From contig NZ_OY762555.1 of the NCBI RefSeq assembly GCF_963666015.1, positions 3,100,001 through 3,164,000 of the forward strand: a stretch of 64,000 bases of DNA, in the 5' to 3' direction. Each line of letters starts with the position of its first letter. Position 1 is the first letter of the stretch. This stretch comes from an uncultured Sphaerochaeta sp. GTDB lineage: Bacteria; Spirochaetota; Spirochaetia; Sphaerochaetales; Sphaerochaetaceae. Under the pieces are notes generated by a model. The model worked only from the letters and a program-made list of their open reading frames with translations, ran no database searches and was not told the origin of the DNA. A program made the translations under genes and the position numbers. Below, in pieces: positions 35,027-44,621 of the stretch.

Positions 35027-36781
35027 ATGTACCCCATTAAAAATAGGCATAGAAGCATAATTTCGCTTTCGGGAGTATGGGACTTTAGGTTTCAAGATGA
35101 TCAAAATTGGCAGTCGATTTATGTGCCTGCTTCTTTCAATAATCAGCTCTCCGATCATCGTGCAAGATACTACTCAGGAATTGTCGAATATAGAACTCAA
35201 TGTATCCTTCCAGATGTTATGGAAAGTCAGCGTAAGGTACTTCGATTTGATGCAGTGACCCATGATGCCGAAATACTTTTGGATAATGAATTGATTTGCA
35301 CACATACAGGTGGGTTTCTCCCTTTTGAAGTTGATATTACAGATATTGTAGAATGGGGGAAGGAACATACGCTCTTAGTCAGAGTAAGCAATAAAATCAA
35401 TCACAAGAGTTTTCCAATCGGTAATGAGTCAGGAACTGCTTTCTTTGGTTCTGATAATCCTGGAGTCCCAAGCGTTGAGCGTGCGAAGAAGGATCTGTAT
35501 GCTTACAACCTACCAAATTTCGACTTCTTTAATTATGCTGGCATTACTCGTCCAGTGAGCATCTATACGACCCCCAAAAAGTATATTGATGATATAACGA
35601 TTACCACGGATATTGATGGGTGTGATGGATTGGTAGCCTATACCATTGCAGGGGATATTGCGGATGGGTTGCAGATTGAAATCCTTGATGAACATAATGA
35701 AAGTGTTGCCAAAGGTACTGGACTGAACGGAGTCCTGAGAGTCAAGAATGCACATTTTTGGTTTCCAAAACCTGGTACACCCTATCTTTATACAGCTCAT
35801 GTGACTTCCTCAGATGATACCTATGATCTCCCGTTTGGTATACGAACTATCAAGGTTGATGGTTCTCGGTTCCTGATTAATGGGAAACCGTTCTATTTCA
35901 AAGGAGCAGGCAAGCATGAGGATTCCGCTTTCAGGGGAAGAGGACTTGATGAATGTTTGAATGTGAAGGATGTTGATTTGTTGCACTGGCTACATGCCAA
36001 TTCATTTAGGACAAGTCATTATCCGTATGCAGAAGAGATGTACTACCTCTGTGACCGGGAAGGCATCGTTATCATCGATGAACTTCCCGTAGTTGGTCTG
36101 AATTTCAATGGTGAAATCAATCCATATACCCAGCTTGAAACAGGAGTGTATCATGAGCAGTTGCTCAAGCAGATGATAGAAAGAGATAAGAACCATCCCT
36201 CAGTTGTAATGTGGAGTCTTGGGAATGAGCCGGATACTGAGCATTTTCCAGAAGATGCATATGTCTATTGGCATTCGCTCTATGATGCTGCCCATTGTAT
36301 GGATTCCCAGAACCGACCTGTAACGATGGTTTGTTGCCAGAATGATTACTCCAAGGATATCACTACCAGAAGCATGGATGTTGTATGCATCAACCGATAC
36401 TACGGCTGGTATAATCTTTCAGGATGCCTGGACATCGCAAAGAAGGCCTTCGATGAAGAGTTGGACTTCTGGGAGAAAATCAACAAACCTTTAATTCTTT
36501 CAGAGTACGGTGCTGATGCCATTCCAGGATTTCACGCTGTCATACCTGAGATGTTCTCCGAGGAGTTCCAAGTCTCATACATCAATGCAATGAACGAGTG
36601 CTTGGATAAACGTGGTTTTGTCGTAGGAGAACATGTCTGGAACTTTGCAGATTTTGATACACAACAGGGACCGATGCGAGCAGGAGGGAACCACAAGGGA
36701 CTCTTCTCAAGGGATAGAAGCCCTAAAATGGCTGCACATGTATTGCGTGAACGATGGGGGAGGATTGAAAATTTCTATTGA
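35027..36781 (+). CDS. Glycoside hydrolase family 2 (beta-glucuronidase/beta-galactosidase type)
   Basis: A 584-residue GH2 enzyme without signal peptide. The N-terminal sugar-binding jelly-roll (LSGVWDFRFQDD) is followed by an Ig-like domain and a TIM barrel. The acid/base is E401 in WSLGNEPDTE and the nucleophile E493 in LSEYGADAIPG. SEYGADAI with a nearby NxK-free context fits the beta-glucuronidase branch, but galactosidase activity cannot be excluded. The start at 35027 follows AAGGAGG; an upstream reading overlaps the permease. It should act on the same imported glycan as the GH59 enzyme. Confidence 0.9.
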   Translation: MYPIKNRHRSIISLSGVWDFRFQDDQNWQSIYVPASFNNQLSDHRARYYSGIVEYRTQCILPDVMESQRKVLRFDAVTHDAEILLDNELICTHTGGFLPFEVDITDIVEWGKEHTLLVRVSNKINHKSFPIGNESGTAFFGSDNPGVPSVERAKKDLYAYNLPNFDFFNYAGITRPVSIYTTPKKYIDDITITTDIDGCDGLVAYTIAGDIADGLQIEILDEHNESVAKGTGLNGVLRVKNAHFWFPKPGTPYLYTAHVTSSDDTYDLPFGIRTIKVDGSRFLINGKPFYFKGAGKHEDSAFRGRGLDECLNVKDVDLLHWLHANSFRTSHYPYAEEMYYLCDREGIVIIDELPVVGLNFNGEINPYTQLETGVYHEQLLKQMIERDKNHPSVVMWSLGNEPDTEHFPEDAYVYWHSLYDAAHCMDSQNRPVTMVCCQNDYSKDITTRSMDVVCINRYYGWYNLSGCLDIAKKAFDEELDFWEKINKPLILSEYGADAIPGFHAVIPEMFSEEFQVSYINAMNECLDKRGFVVGEHVWNFADFDTQQGPMRAGGNHKGLFSRDRSPKMAAHVLRERWGRIENFY

Positions 36782-36949
36782 TTTGTTGATTTCCCTAGAA
36801 ATGCGATACCTTGTGGGTGATTCCTTTGTAGTAATAACTAAGGCCGTTTTCTATCTTCCATCACAGGTATCCATACATCATCCACTGATTCGTCCTATAG
36901 GTAGATCACCATCAATACTGGAAGAGATGCGTAGAAAAAGGATAGGCAT

Positions 36950-37744
36950 ATGAGTATGAATATTCTCGTTACCGGGGCAAGTGGAGGTATGGGATTCTCA
37001 ACCTGCCAGCAATTGGTAGCTTCCGGATACACCGTGTACGGTCTGGACCGGCAAGAACCCGATGAATCGTATTCATTTCGGTTTTTCTCGGCCGACATAA
37101 CAGACAGTGCACAGTTGGAAGCTGCTTTTCAGAGTATCAAGGAAGAAGAGAGATCTCTTACAGCGATCCTCCACTTTACAGGAGTGTATGACCTGAACTC
37201 ACTTGTTGAGATCCCTGAGGATGATTTTGTCCGAATTTTCGATATCAATCTCTTTGGTGTGTACCGCATCAACCGACTTTTTCTACCCCTATTGGAACCT
37301 AAGGGAAGGATTATCATTACAACCAGCGAATTGGCGCCTCTGGACCCCCTTCCGTTTACTGGAATGTACGGAATTACAAAAACAGCCTTGGAACACTATG
37401 CATATGCGCTTCGTATGGAACTTCAGCTTCTCGGGTATCATGTATCAGTCATACGCCCTGGAGCAGTGCAGACCGGACTCCTGGGGGTTTCCACCAATCG
37501 ATTGGATTCCTTCTGCGAGAAAACTGAACTATATTCCTGCAATGCGTCTCGGTTTCGTTGCATCGTTGACCGAGTGGAATCCCATGCTGTATCGCCGCAA
37601 GCAATTGCAAGCCTGGCATTGCGGGTCCTTAAGGCCAAACGCCCACGGTTTGTATATAATATCAACCGCAACCCATTGCTCAGGCTTTTAAATATTCTCC
37701 CTCATTCCTGGCAAACAGGAATCATCAGGAGGATTCTTCAATAG
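36950..37744 (+). CDS. Short-chain dehydrogenase/reductase
   Basis: A 264-residue SDR. The cofactor loop TGASGGMGFS is at about residues 8-17, and the catalytic tyrosine-lysine pair is YGITK at about residues 141-145 with the serine in ITTSELAPL. The substrate is unknown. It has an AAGGA site before the ATG and stands alone after a 168-bp gap from the GH2 gene in which I see no other gene. Confidence 0.88.
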   Translation: MSMNILVTGASGGMGFSTCQQLVASGYTVYGLDRQEPDESYSFRFFSADITDSAQLEAAFQSIKEEERSLTAILHFTGVYDLNSLVEIPEDDFVRIFDINLFGVYRINRLFLPLLEPKGRIIITTSELAPLDPLPFTGMYGITKTALEHYAYALRMELQLLGYHVSVIRPGAVQTGLLGVSTNRLDSFCEKTELYSCNASRFRCIVDRVESHAVSPQAIASLALRVLKAKRPRFVYNINRNPLLRLLNILPHSWQTGIIRRILQ

Positions 37745-37844
37745 AGAGGGACATCAGTATCAGGAAAACAGGGTTTCTGTTCATCAAAGGACCAGGATCC
37801 CTTCATCGACTTGAATGCATAGAAACTTCCTCTTGTTGGCCTAC

Positions 37845-38699
37845 CTAACCCTCAATATAAAACGTTCCCTCAGCAATGATGGATACATTTCCACTGACAA
37901 TGATACATCCTGTATCTTTTTCTTGTCGAACATGAAGTTCACTAGGTCTGTCAAGAAAACGTCCTTGATGGATGATGATCTCTTCACCTGTCTTGCATAC
38001 GCCATGTGCACAGAGGTATGCTCCAACTGGTCCAGCTGCGCTGCCGGTGGCAACGTCCTCCAAACCATCAAAATCGAATGTTCTGCCTTCTTTTGCATCA
38101 ATATCAAACACATAGGCAAACTTTGCAGCGTAGGAGTCCAGCAGTGGTTCATAGTCCTTGCTAAACATACCAGTTCTCTCAATACCGCTTTGAATGGGTA
38201 TGAGCAGGTAAGATAAACCGGTTGTCATGACCTGAAGAGGATACGCTTTAGCAAGATCATCCATGGTGAGTCCAATCGGTTCTATCAAACGAGGATATTC
38301 TTCAGTGGGAATGTGTCCGATGGTCTCTGCTGCCCCTTGGTTCATGCTGCAGACATACTCCCTTCGTTGGTTGATGGCAACGCTGGTGACCTTCACATCC
38401 TTACCATTCAGATGGAATTGGATTGCTTCCGTTTCTTTTTCATTGTGTAGCATATGTATCACCGCAGCAGCACCAAGGATTGGGTGCCCTGCGAAATCCA
38501 GTTCCTCATCCTTCGTGAAAATTCTTGCCCTATATTCGTTGTCCCAAAGTTTTTTAAGAAAAATCGTCTCATACTGCTTCATTTCTCGAGTAATCAGAAG
38601 CATGGTTTTACTATCAGGAAATCGGTCGCAAATCAGAACGGTCAGGCCATTTCCTGTCAGCGGCCCTTTTGAAAATACATCAACATGGTAGTACTGCAT
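37845..38699 (-). CDS. PhzF family isomerase/epimerase-like protein
   Basis: A 284-residue member of the PhzF/diaminopimelate-epimerase fold. The opening YYHVDVFSKGPLTGNGLTV and the acid-residue segment ILKKL-like YETIFLK are typical, as is the glycine-rich GLEDVATGSAAGPVGAYL. The reaction is unknown for most members; only phenazine-pathway PhzF is characterised, and no phenazine genes are nearby. Monocistronic or co-transcribed with the upstream acetyltransferase gene. Confidence 0.88.
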   Translation of the reverse strand: MQYYHVDVFSKGPLTGNGLTVLICDRFPDSKTMLLITREMKQYETIFLKKLWDNEYRARIFTKDEELDFAGHPILGAAAVIHMLHNEKETEAIQFHLNGKDVKVTSVAINQRREYVCSMNQGAAETIGHIPTEEYPRLIEPIGLTMDDLAKAYPLQVMTTGLSYLLIPIQSGIERTGMFSKDYEPLLDSYAAKFAYVFDIDAKEGRTFDFDGLEDVATGSAAGPVGAYLCAHGVCKTGEEIIIHQGRFLDRPSELHVRQEKDTGCIIVSGNVSIIAEGTFYIEG

Positions 38700-38739
38700 A
38701 AGCCTTCTCCCTGTTTGGTCTTTAGCTTCGATGGAAACC

Positions 38740-39276
38740 TCAGCTATTAGACCACTGTTCCTTGGTCATGTAGTTTGTGTGACCAATCCTTGTCTCATGC
38801 ATGAGAGGTACCGCCACCTCATCACAGGTGTGATGATAGGTAAATCCGAGCTTCTCTTGAACCCTCTTGGACTGAGTGTTTCCATCGTAATACCCACACC
38901 ATATTGTGGTCATTCCCAGATCTTCAAAACCATGACGAATCAGTTCTGTTGCAGCTTCCGGTATATATCCTCTTCCCCAAAAGGGTTTACCAATCCAATA
39001 CCCCAGCTCACACTCATCGTCACGCTCAGTCATATCGGTATGCCCATTCAGTTTGAGTTCAATGGCTCCAATTGCTTCATTACTGTCTTTTTCACAGATT
39101 GCATAGCATTCTGCTCCCGTGAGCACATTTCTAATGGCACCTAGGCTCTCTTCTATACTTGTATGGGCAGGCCATCCTGCAATCGGGCCAATATCGGGAT
39201 CCTTGGCATATGTATATAAACTCTCGGCATCAACTTCCGACCAAGGACGAAGTACGAGTCTTTTTGTCTGTAACAT
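38740..39276 (-). CDS. GNAT family N-acetyltransferase (RimJ/RimL type)
   Basis: About 178 residues, opening MLQTKRLVLRPWSEVDAESL as in RimJ/RimL enzymes. The acetyl-CoA loop is IGKPFWGRGYIPEAATELI, near residue 95-113. The start at 39276 is preferred because AAGGA lies 7 nt before it; a further ATG at 39300 is in frame but has no site. Substrate unknown. Forty bp upstream of phzF-like on the same strand, so a two-gene transcript is likely. Confidence 0.86.
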   Translation of the reverse strand: MLQTKRLVLRPWSEVDAESLYTYAKDPDIGPIAGWPAHTSIEESLGAIRNVLTGAECYAICEKDSNEAIGAIELKLNGHTDMTERDDECELGYWIGKPFWGRGYIPEAATELIRHGFEDLGMTTIWCGYYDGNTQSKRVQEKLGFTYHHTCDEVAVPLMHETRIGHTNYMTKEQWSNS

Positions 39277-39383
39277 CACTCTTTCCTTATCTCCATACAT
39301 TCACAGTTTTCCCTTCATTGATTCAGGAAGGCGGGTCATCTTAGCCTGATTGTTATGTGGTAATTGCGACCTTTCTTTTATCA

Positions 39384-41396
39384 TCATACAAGCAAAAAGT
39401 CTGCCCGTTTTTCCTCTTTGGACACACTTTTTATCTTGATGGTAACCGTGTCCCCCATGCGGTAGACCTTTTTAGTCTTGCGCCCGGTGAGGGTGAACTC
39501 CTCCTTATCGAAATCATAGTGGTCATCTTTGAGCTCTGAGACATGCACTAATCCCTCTATGACATAGTGTGACAGCTCTACAAACATTCCAAAGCTTGCC
39601 ATACCAGAGATGATTCCCTCGTACGTCTCTCCTACCTTTGAGGAGAGGAATTCCATCGATTTGATCTTGATGAATTCACGTTCAGCCTGGGTCGCCCGAA
39701 TCTCCCGCTCTGAACAATGCGTGCAAATGGAATCCAGCTTCTTGGACAAGGTCGCAGCTTCACCTTTCGTTGATCCCTTCTTGTCTTTTTCCTTGCTCGC
39801 ATAGTATTTCAACAAACGATGTACCACCAAATCGGGGTACCTTCTTATGGGGGAGGTGAAGTGGGTGTAGGCGTTAAAAGCCAAACCAAAGTGCCCTTCA
39901 TTCTTTGTGCTGTAGTAGGCTTTAGTCATGGATCTGAGGGCAACTTTCTCTATAAAGTACTTGTAGTCAAGGTTTTCAATAATGTCGAGGATTTTTCTGT
40001 AATCATCCGGTTGTACTTCTTTGTCGAGTTGATATTTCAGTCCCAACCGTTCAAGGAGGTCAAGGAAGCTTTGTATCGACTCCTTGTCCGGCTTCTCATG
40101 TACACGATAGACAAATGGCTTCGGATTCCTTTTTGTGGATTGCTTGGCAATATGGCTGGCAACGATACGGTTCGCAACAAGCATGAACTCCTCTACCAAC
40201 CGATTTGATTCAATTCTCTCGCGTGGCCTGATTGCATAGGGAACTCCCTGTTCATCAAGAGAGATTGCCGCTTCAGAGATGTCGAAATCGATAGAACCCA
40301 TCTCTTCTCTCGACCTGCGAAGGATAAGGGAGAGCATCTGCATGAGATGAATGGTCTTTGCATGTGAATGCTTCTTTCCTTTAATGATTGCTTCAACCTC
40401 TTCATAGGTAAATCGGACAGCACTCCTGATAATGGTTTCCCTGATCCTATATTTCTGCACAATACCTCGGGAATCGATTTCCATGACCACGGAGAACGCA
40501 AGACGATCCGTATTTGGCTTGAGGCTGCAGAGATCATTGGAAAGCCGCTCGGGAAGCATTGGAATTACGTTGTTTACGAAATATACGGAGGTTCCTCGTT
40601 CATATGCCTCCTTATCAATTGCCGATCCCTCTCGCACATAATGGGATACATCTGCAATATGTACCCCCAGCTCAAAACGGCCGTTATCCAATTGGACAAG
40701 CGAGATGGCATCATCAAAATCCTTTGCAGATTCAGGGTCAATGGTGAAACAGGGAACTGAACGGAAGTCTTCGCGACTCTTCAGCTCTTTTTGCAGATCA
40801 AATGCAGGTAGCCCTGTCAGTGCCTTATTCACTTGAGAGGGGAATGGAATGGTCAGGTCGTTGTTTCGAGCAACCAAGAGGAGGTCCATCTCCTTGCTCT
40901 CTGGCTTCCCCAAAATATCGATGATCTTGCCTGTTGCCGTATGGTCATTCTCGTTCCAGCTCGTTCTCATGATTACGACAAACTCACCATTCTTTGGATT
41001 TCTTCCCATCTTGGGCATAGATAACGAGTTTTTTGGAATGATGATAGGATTATTATATCGCTCATCGCTCGGGATGACCGATCCTCCTTCCTTACTGCTT
41101 TTGAAAACACCGATTATCTCTTTGTTCTGCAAGGTGAGAACCTTGAGAATTCTTCCTTCTGGATTCTTTTTAGGTGCTTTTTTTACAATCTCAACTGAGA
41201 CATAGTCTCCATCCATGGCATTCAGCATATGTTCCAGAGGGATGAAAATATCAGTTCCTTTCTTTACGAGCACGAAGCCGAATCCCTTAGCGTGGACAGA
41301 GAGGTGACCCTCTATCACTTTTTCCTTTGATTTTTGTGTTCGTTTGGATTTCTTGGTCCGTTCCACGTTGTTGTTTTTATCATTTTTCTTGGGCAC
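39384..41396 (-). CDS. rnr: Ribonuclease R
   Basis: A 670-residue 3'-to-5' exoribonuclease of the RNase II/R family that degrades structured RNA. Domains in order: lysine-rich N-terminus, cold-shock OB domains (GHLSVHAKGFGFVLVK), the RNB catalytic domain with TIDPESAKDFDDAIS near residue 215-230 (metal-binding aspartates), and the C-terminal S1 domain (GMASFGMFVELSHYVIEGLVHVS). It is slightly shorter than E. coli RNase R because the N- and C-terminal basic tails are reduced. The start codon is GTG with AAGGAG upstream. Monocistronic. Confidence 0.94.
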   Translation of the reverse strand: MPKKNDKNNNVERTKKSKRTQKSKEKVIEGHLSVHAKGFGFVLVKKGTDIFIPLEHMLNAMDGDYVSVEIVKKAPKKNPEGRILKVLTLQNKEIIGVFKSSKEGGSVIPSDERYNNPIIIPKNSLSMPKMGRNPKNGEFVVIMRTSWNENDHTATGKIIDILGKPESKEMDLLLVARNNDLTIPFPSQVNKALTGLPAFDLQKELKSREDFRSVPCFTIDPESAKDFDDAISLVQLDNGRFELGVHIADVSHYVREGSAIDKEAYERGTSVYFVNNVIPMLPERLSNDLCSLKPNTDRLAFSVVMEIDSRGIVQKYRIRETIIRSAVRFTYEEVEAIIKGKKHSHAKTIHLMQMLSLILRRSREEMGSIDFDISEAAISLDEQGVPYAIRPRERIESNRLVEEFMLVANRIVASHIAKQSTKRNPKPFVYRVHEKPDKESIQSFLDLLERLGLKYQLDKEVQPDDYRKILDIIENLDYKYFIEKVALRSMTKAYYSTKNEGHFGLAFNAYTHFTSPIRRYPDLVVHRLLKYYASKEKDKKGSTKGEAATLSKKLDSICTHCSEREIRATQAEREFIKIKSMEFLSSKVGETYEGIISGMASFGMFVELSHYVIEGLVHVSELKDDHYDFDKEEFTLTGRKTKKVYRMGDTVTIKIKSVSKEEKRADFLLV

Positions 41397-41682
41397 GATA
41401 TTTGCTCCTTGGTTCCAGTCTTTAATGCATAGAGCTTGTTTTCAAGTATCTGTTTCTCTCAAATCTCATATCCTGTGTATAGTGTAGCATGCAAATTCTG
41501 CTGCATCATACCTTTCTTTCGAGTGTGATTGATGTATAAAGAGCAAGATTCATAGTGAAATACTTTGAAATTGGAATGAACTCAAATACACACACCACCA
41601 GCTGTATGTTCAATCAAAGCGAAGGAGGTTTTTCAAGCTTGTCTCCCAATGACAGAGAACCCTGATTATGGTAGGGTGGGGC

Positions 41683-42327
41683 ATGCACAAAACTCAGGAT
41701 TGCCCCCTCTGTGGCTGCCCAGCAATTCCCTTGATACAGTCTGGTCCATCGTCCTATGCCCACTGCCCACTTTGTAAGGGTATTTCCATGGATCGGGACC
41801 AGTTACTTGGTCCAAAAGAGGAATGGGACTTCTATCTTGGGCACAACAATGATGTGCATGATTCCCGATATCAGAATTTTGTACGGCCTTTGGTAAATCT
41901 GATCGAATTAAGACAGAACCCTTCCCATAAAGGACTGGATTTTGGAGCCGGAAGTGGGCCCGTTATCTCTCACATGCTTCAAGAGCGAGGGTACAGTATG
42001 TATCTCTATGATCCGTTTTTTTACCCCAATCTGTCTGTCTTGGAAACACAGTATCGATTTATTGTTGCATGTGAGGTAATCGAGCACTTCCATAATCCCG
42101 GCTCTTCATTCGGCCAGCTTCTACGCCTCTTGGAACCAAGGGGAACCTTATACTGCAGGACGACGTTGATTCCCGACCAAATCGGTTTCGATCGCTGGCA
42201 TTACAAGAATGATGCCACCCACGTGTTTTTCTACCATGAAGAGACGGTTGCCTGGATAGCGCAAAACATTCTCTCCTGTGAATATACGATCATTGACCGT
42301 AATCTCATGTTCTTCTCGCGTTCATAA
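41683..42327 (+). CDS. Zinc-ribbon class I SAM-dependent methyltransferase
   Basis: About 214 residues. The N-terminus has two CxxC knuckles (CPLCG and CPLCKG) separated by about 22 residues, probably a structural zinc site. The methyltransferase domain follows, with GLDFGAGSGPVISHMLQE as motif I and VACEVIEHFHNPGSSFG further on. It is of the Methyltransf_23 kind; target unknown. An in-frame ATG at 41668 is the alternative start. The 270-bp gap upstream, after the divergent rnr gene, holds no recognisable gene. Confidence 0.82.
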   Translation: MHKTQDCPLCGCPAIPLIQSGPSSYAHCPLCKGISMDRDQLLGPKEEWDFYLGHNNDVHDSRYQNFVRPLVNLIELRQNPSHKGLDFGAGSGPVISHMLQERGYSMYLYDPFFYPNLSVLETQYRFIVACEVIEHFHNPGSSFGQLLRLLEPRGTLYCRTTLIPDQIGFDRWHYKNDATHVFFYHEETVAWIAQNILSCEYTIIDRNLMFFSRS

Positions 42328-42395
42328 GGGTCCTCCTGGTTTGCTGTCCTTTTGCAATATCCTGGTGTATACTGGCAGGGAAAGGGAGGAAATGG

Positions 42396-43163
42396 ATGAA
42401 AGCGAACGTTGTCTATCTTTCTCACGGTGGGGGACCACTTCCCCTCTTGGGTGACCCTTCTCATAGAGCGATGGTACGGTTCATGAGACAGTTAGGGGAA
42501 GATTTGCCACGGCCAAAAGCCATCGTCGTGGTGAGTGCTCATTGGGAGGAAGAGATACCCACACTTACCGCATCCCCAAGCCCCTCATTGGTGTATGACT
42601 ATTATGGCTTTCCTAAAGAGGCATATGAGATTACCTACCCGGCTATGGGTAGTCCTGCTCTAGCCAAGAAGATTGCAGTTCTACTCGGTGACGCTGTTTT
42701 GGACGATAAACGTGGTTTTGACCATGGTATGTTCATTCCACTCAGCCTCATGTACCCAGATGCGACCATTCCTACCATACAGCTCTCCCTTCTCTCATCC
42801 CTTTCAGCTGCTGAGCACTGGAGGCTGGGTGAGAAACTCAGGCCCTTGCTTGATGAAGAAATCCTCTTCATCGGTTCTGGGTTTTCATTTCATAACATGC
42901 GGCAATTCTGGAAGGAGGATGATGAACAAAACCATGCATTCCAGGATTTTCTCATTGAGGCTTGTTGTGTGGATACAGTAACTCAGAACAGGAAGCAGGC
43001 ATTGATTCAATGGGAAAGAGCTCCGTATGCCAGATATTGTCACCCCAGAGAGGAGCACCTACTGCCACTGCTTGTCTGCCAGTCCCTTGCGGGAGAGGCT
43101 GCTGACCTAATTTTCGATGACAAGATCATTGAACGTAGGGCAGTTGCTTTCCACTGGAGTTGA
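42396..43163 (+). CDS. ygiD: Class III extradiol dioxygenase-like protein (YgiD/DODA family)
   Basis: A 255-residue non-haem metal enzyme of the LigB/4,5-DOPA dioxygenase family. VVYLSHGGGPLPLLGD at the N-terminus and VVSAHWEEEIPTL (about residues 46-58) hold metal-binding histidines; FDHGMFIPLSLMYP and GSGFSFHNMRQF hold the other active-site residues. The natural substrate in bacteria is uncertain. AGGGAGG precedes the ATG. Between the methyltransferase and thioredoxin genes, with 68-bp gaps. Confidence 0.88.
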   Translation: MKANVVYLSHGGGPLPLLGDPSHRAMVRFMRQLGEDLPRPKAIVVVSAHWEEEIPTLTASPSPSLVYDYYGFPKEAYEITYPAMGSPALAKKIAVLLGDAVLDDKRGFDHGMFIPLSLMYPDATIPTIQLSLLSSLSAAEHWRLGEKLRPLLDEEILFIGSGFSFHNMRQFWKEDDEQNHAFQDFLIEACCVDTVTQNRKQALIQWERAPYARYCHPREEHLLPLLVCQSLAGEAADLIFDDKIIERRAVAFHWS

Positions 43164-43233
43164 TTGTGAGAATGCTCCCTTTCTTTTTTGCCCATTTGCC
43201 GATACTATGCTAGCTAGATGAGGAGCAAAACCA

Positions 43234-43554
43234 ATGAGTGAAATGATCGTAACTGACGAAAACTTCAAAGAGGAAATTCTCCAGGCTGACAAGCTGGTAT
43301 TGGTGGATTTCTGGGCCCCTTGGTGTGGTCCCTGTAAAATGATCGGACCAGCGGTATCGCAGCTCGCGCAGAAGTATGCGGATACGCTGAAAGTCGCGAA
43401 AGTGAACGTGGACGAGGCAGGCAGCCTCGCAAACATGTTCAATGTAAATTCGATCCCCACCTTGATGCTGTTCAAGGATGGAGAGGTGGTTGACCAGAGA
43501 ATGGGCGCAGCCTCCCTTTCCGTAATCGAAGGATTCGTCAAACAACATCTGTAA
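43234..43554 (+). CDS. trxA: Thioredoxin
   Basis: A 106-residue thioredoxin with the redox motif WCGPCK at residues 30-35 (C31, C34) and the cis-proline in SIPTLMLF. It reduces protein disulfides in the cytoplasm using thioredoxin reductase. The length and motifs are fully standard. GAGGAG precedes the ATG. It is followed by a hairpin shared with the convergent gene. Confidence 0.96.
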   Translation: MSEMIVTDENFKEEILQADKLVLVDFWAPWCGPCKMIGPAVSQLAQKYADTLKVAKVNVDEAGSLANMFNVNSIPTLMLFKDGEVVDQRMGAASLSVIEGFVKQHL

Positions 43555-43557
43555 TGA

Positions 43558-43580
43558 GATGGGGAGGTAACTCCCCCATC
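43558..43580. terminator. Bidirectional hairpin between trxA and the convergent lipoprotein gene
   Basis: GATGGGGAG / CTCCCCCATC arms pair around a GTAA loop with one bulged C, immediately after the trxA stop and overlapping the stop of the convergent gene. Positioned as a shared terminator, although no long U-run follows. Confidence 0.6.
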
Positions 43581-44529
43581 ATTCCTGGTAGCGTTCCTCT
43601 GCATTCCTTTTCCCGAACGATGCGTTACGTGTAGCGCAAATATACCAATCATCCAAGCTGTTGGTATCTTTCTGACTGTCTCTGCACATGGTCCTGGTGG
43701 CTGTGCTGTCACTGCTGTTGATGGAAGCATCAGCATTTCTGCTGTTCCAATGTCCTTTCTCCGCAAGAAACTGGGCTTGTTCGAGAAGCGTTCTTGATCC
43801 AAACCCCTCATGGGTTTGTGTGGTATGGTTCCCCCATATAACTGCATCAAGGAGAGTCCCATCCCACTGCGGATTTGCCGCTAGTGTCAAGCATCCATTG
43901 TTTGCACTCAATCCTGTCTGGTTTTCTGAGCGGTATGTTTCAGTAGTAATTTCTCCTTTGGAAAAGGCAATTACCAAATAATCCCCCCGCTCGACCCACA
44001 CCTCAGGGAAGATGATTCGGTCGGTGTACTCCTGTTCAGTTCCTGCAAATAGGGCTACCCCTCCAAGATTTCCCCGATTGGTTACGAATAATTCTACTCG
44101 GTCAGGGTTGTTTTCGGATCCTTTGGTGGAGATTTCGTTGATCAAGAGGGAAGGGGGATTGGTGTTCTTTGCCCAGAGCAGGAGGGAGAAACTGGTACTG
44201 TTGCCTCTGCTATCCTCGACTCTTCCTTCCAGGGGGAGTGGTTCGCCCAGACTCATTGCATCCTTGAAAGTAATGATGAGGGAAGCCTGCTCTACCTGCT
44301 TGCTCGCAATCCTATTTCCTCTTGTTTTAAGGAAGACTTCATGCTCATTAATGGGTTCGTCGAAGACTAGACATGCAGAATATTGGTCGAGGGAGCCGAT
44401 CTTCAGTAGTGTAGGGGGTGTGCTGTCAGCTGCGCTCAGTAGGTTGATGGGGCTGGGGCCCTGGTGGTCGCACCCACATCCAATGCAGAGAAAAAGGGTA
44501 AGTAATATGGCAAATATAAAATATCTCAT
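43579..44529 (-). CDS. Putative lipoprotein with lamin-tail-like domain
   Basis: About 316 residues. The N-terminus MRYFIFAILLTLFLCIGC looks like a spirochaete-style lipoprotein signal ending at a cysteine, with a relaxed lipobox. A beta-rich region follows, then LLINEISTKGSENNPDRVELFVTNRG, which resembles the opening of a lamin-tail domain, with DYLVIAFSKGE and LDAVIWGNHTTQTHEGFGSR further on. It is likely surface- or periplasm-exposed; function unknown. A TTG at 44565 would extend it by 12 residues; I prefer the ATG that begins the signal peptide. Confidence 0.7.
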   Translation of the reverse strand: MRYFIFAILLTLFLCIGCGCDHQGPSPINLLSAADSTPPTLLKIGSLDQYSACLVFDEPINEHEVFLKTRGNRIASKQVEQASLIITFKDAMSLGEPLPLEGRVEDSRGNSTSFSLLLWAKNTNPPSLLINEISTKGSENNPDRVELFVTNRGNLGGVALFAGTEQEYTDRIIFPEVWVERGDYLVIAFSKGEITTETYRSENQTGLSANNGCLTLAANPQWDGTLLDAVIWGNHTTQTHEGFGSRTLLEQAQFLAEKGHWNSRNADASINSSDSTATRTMCRDSQKDTNSLDDWYICATRNASFGKRNAEERYQE

Positions 44530-44621
44530 AGTATTCAAGTCATGAGTGATGTTCCTTTGCTTCAATTGACAGGCATGGTGATAGCCAATAGACTTTCCTC
44601 ATTCATGGAGGCTGCACACAC

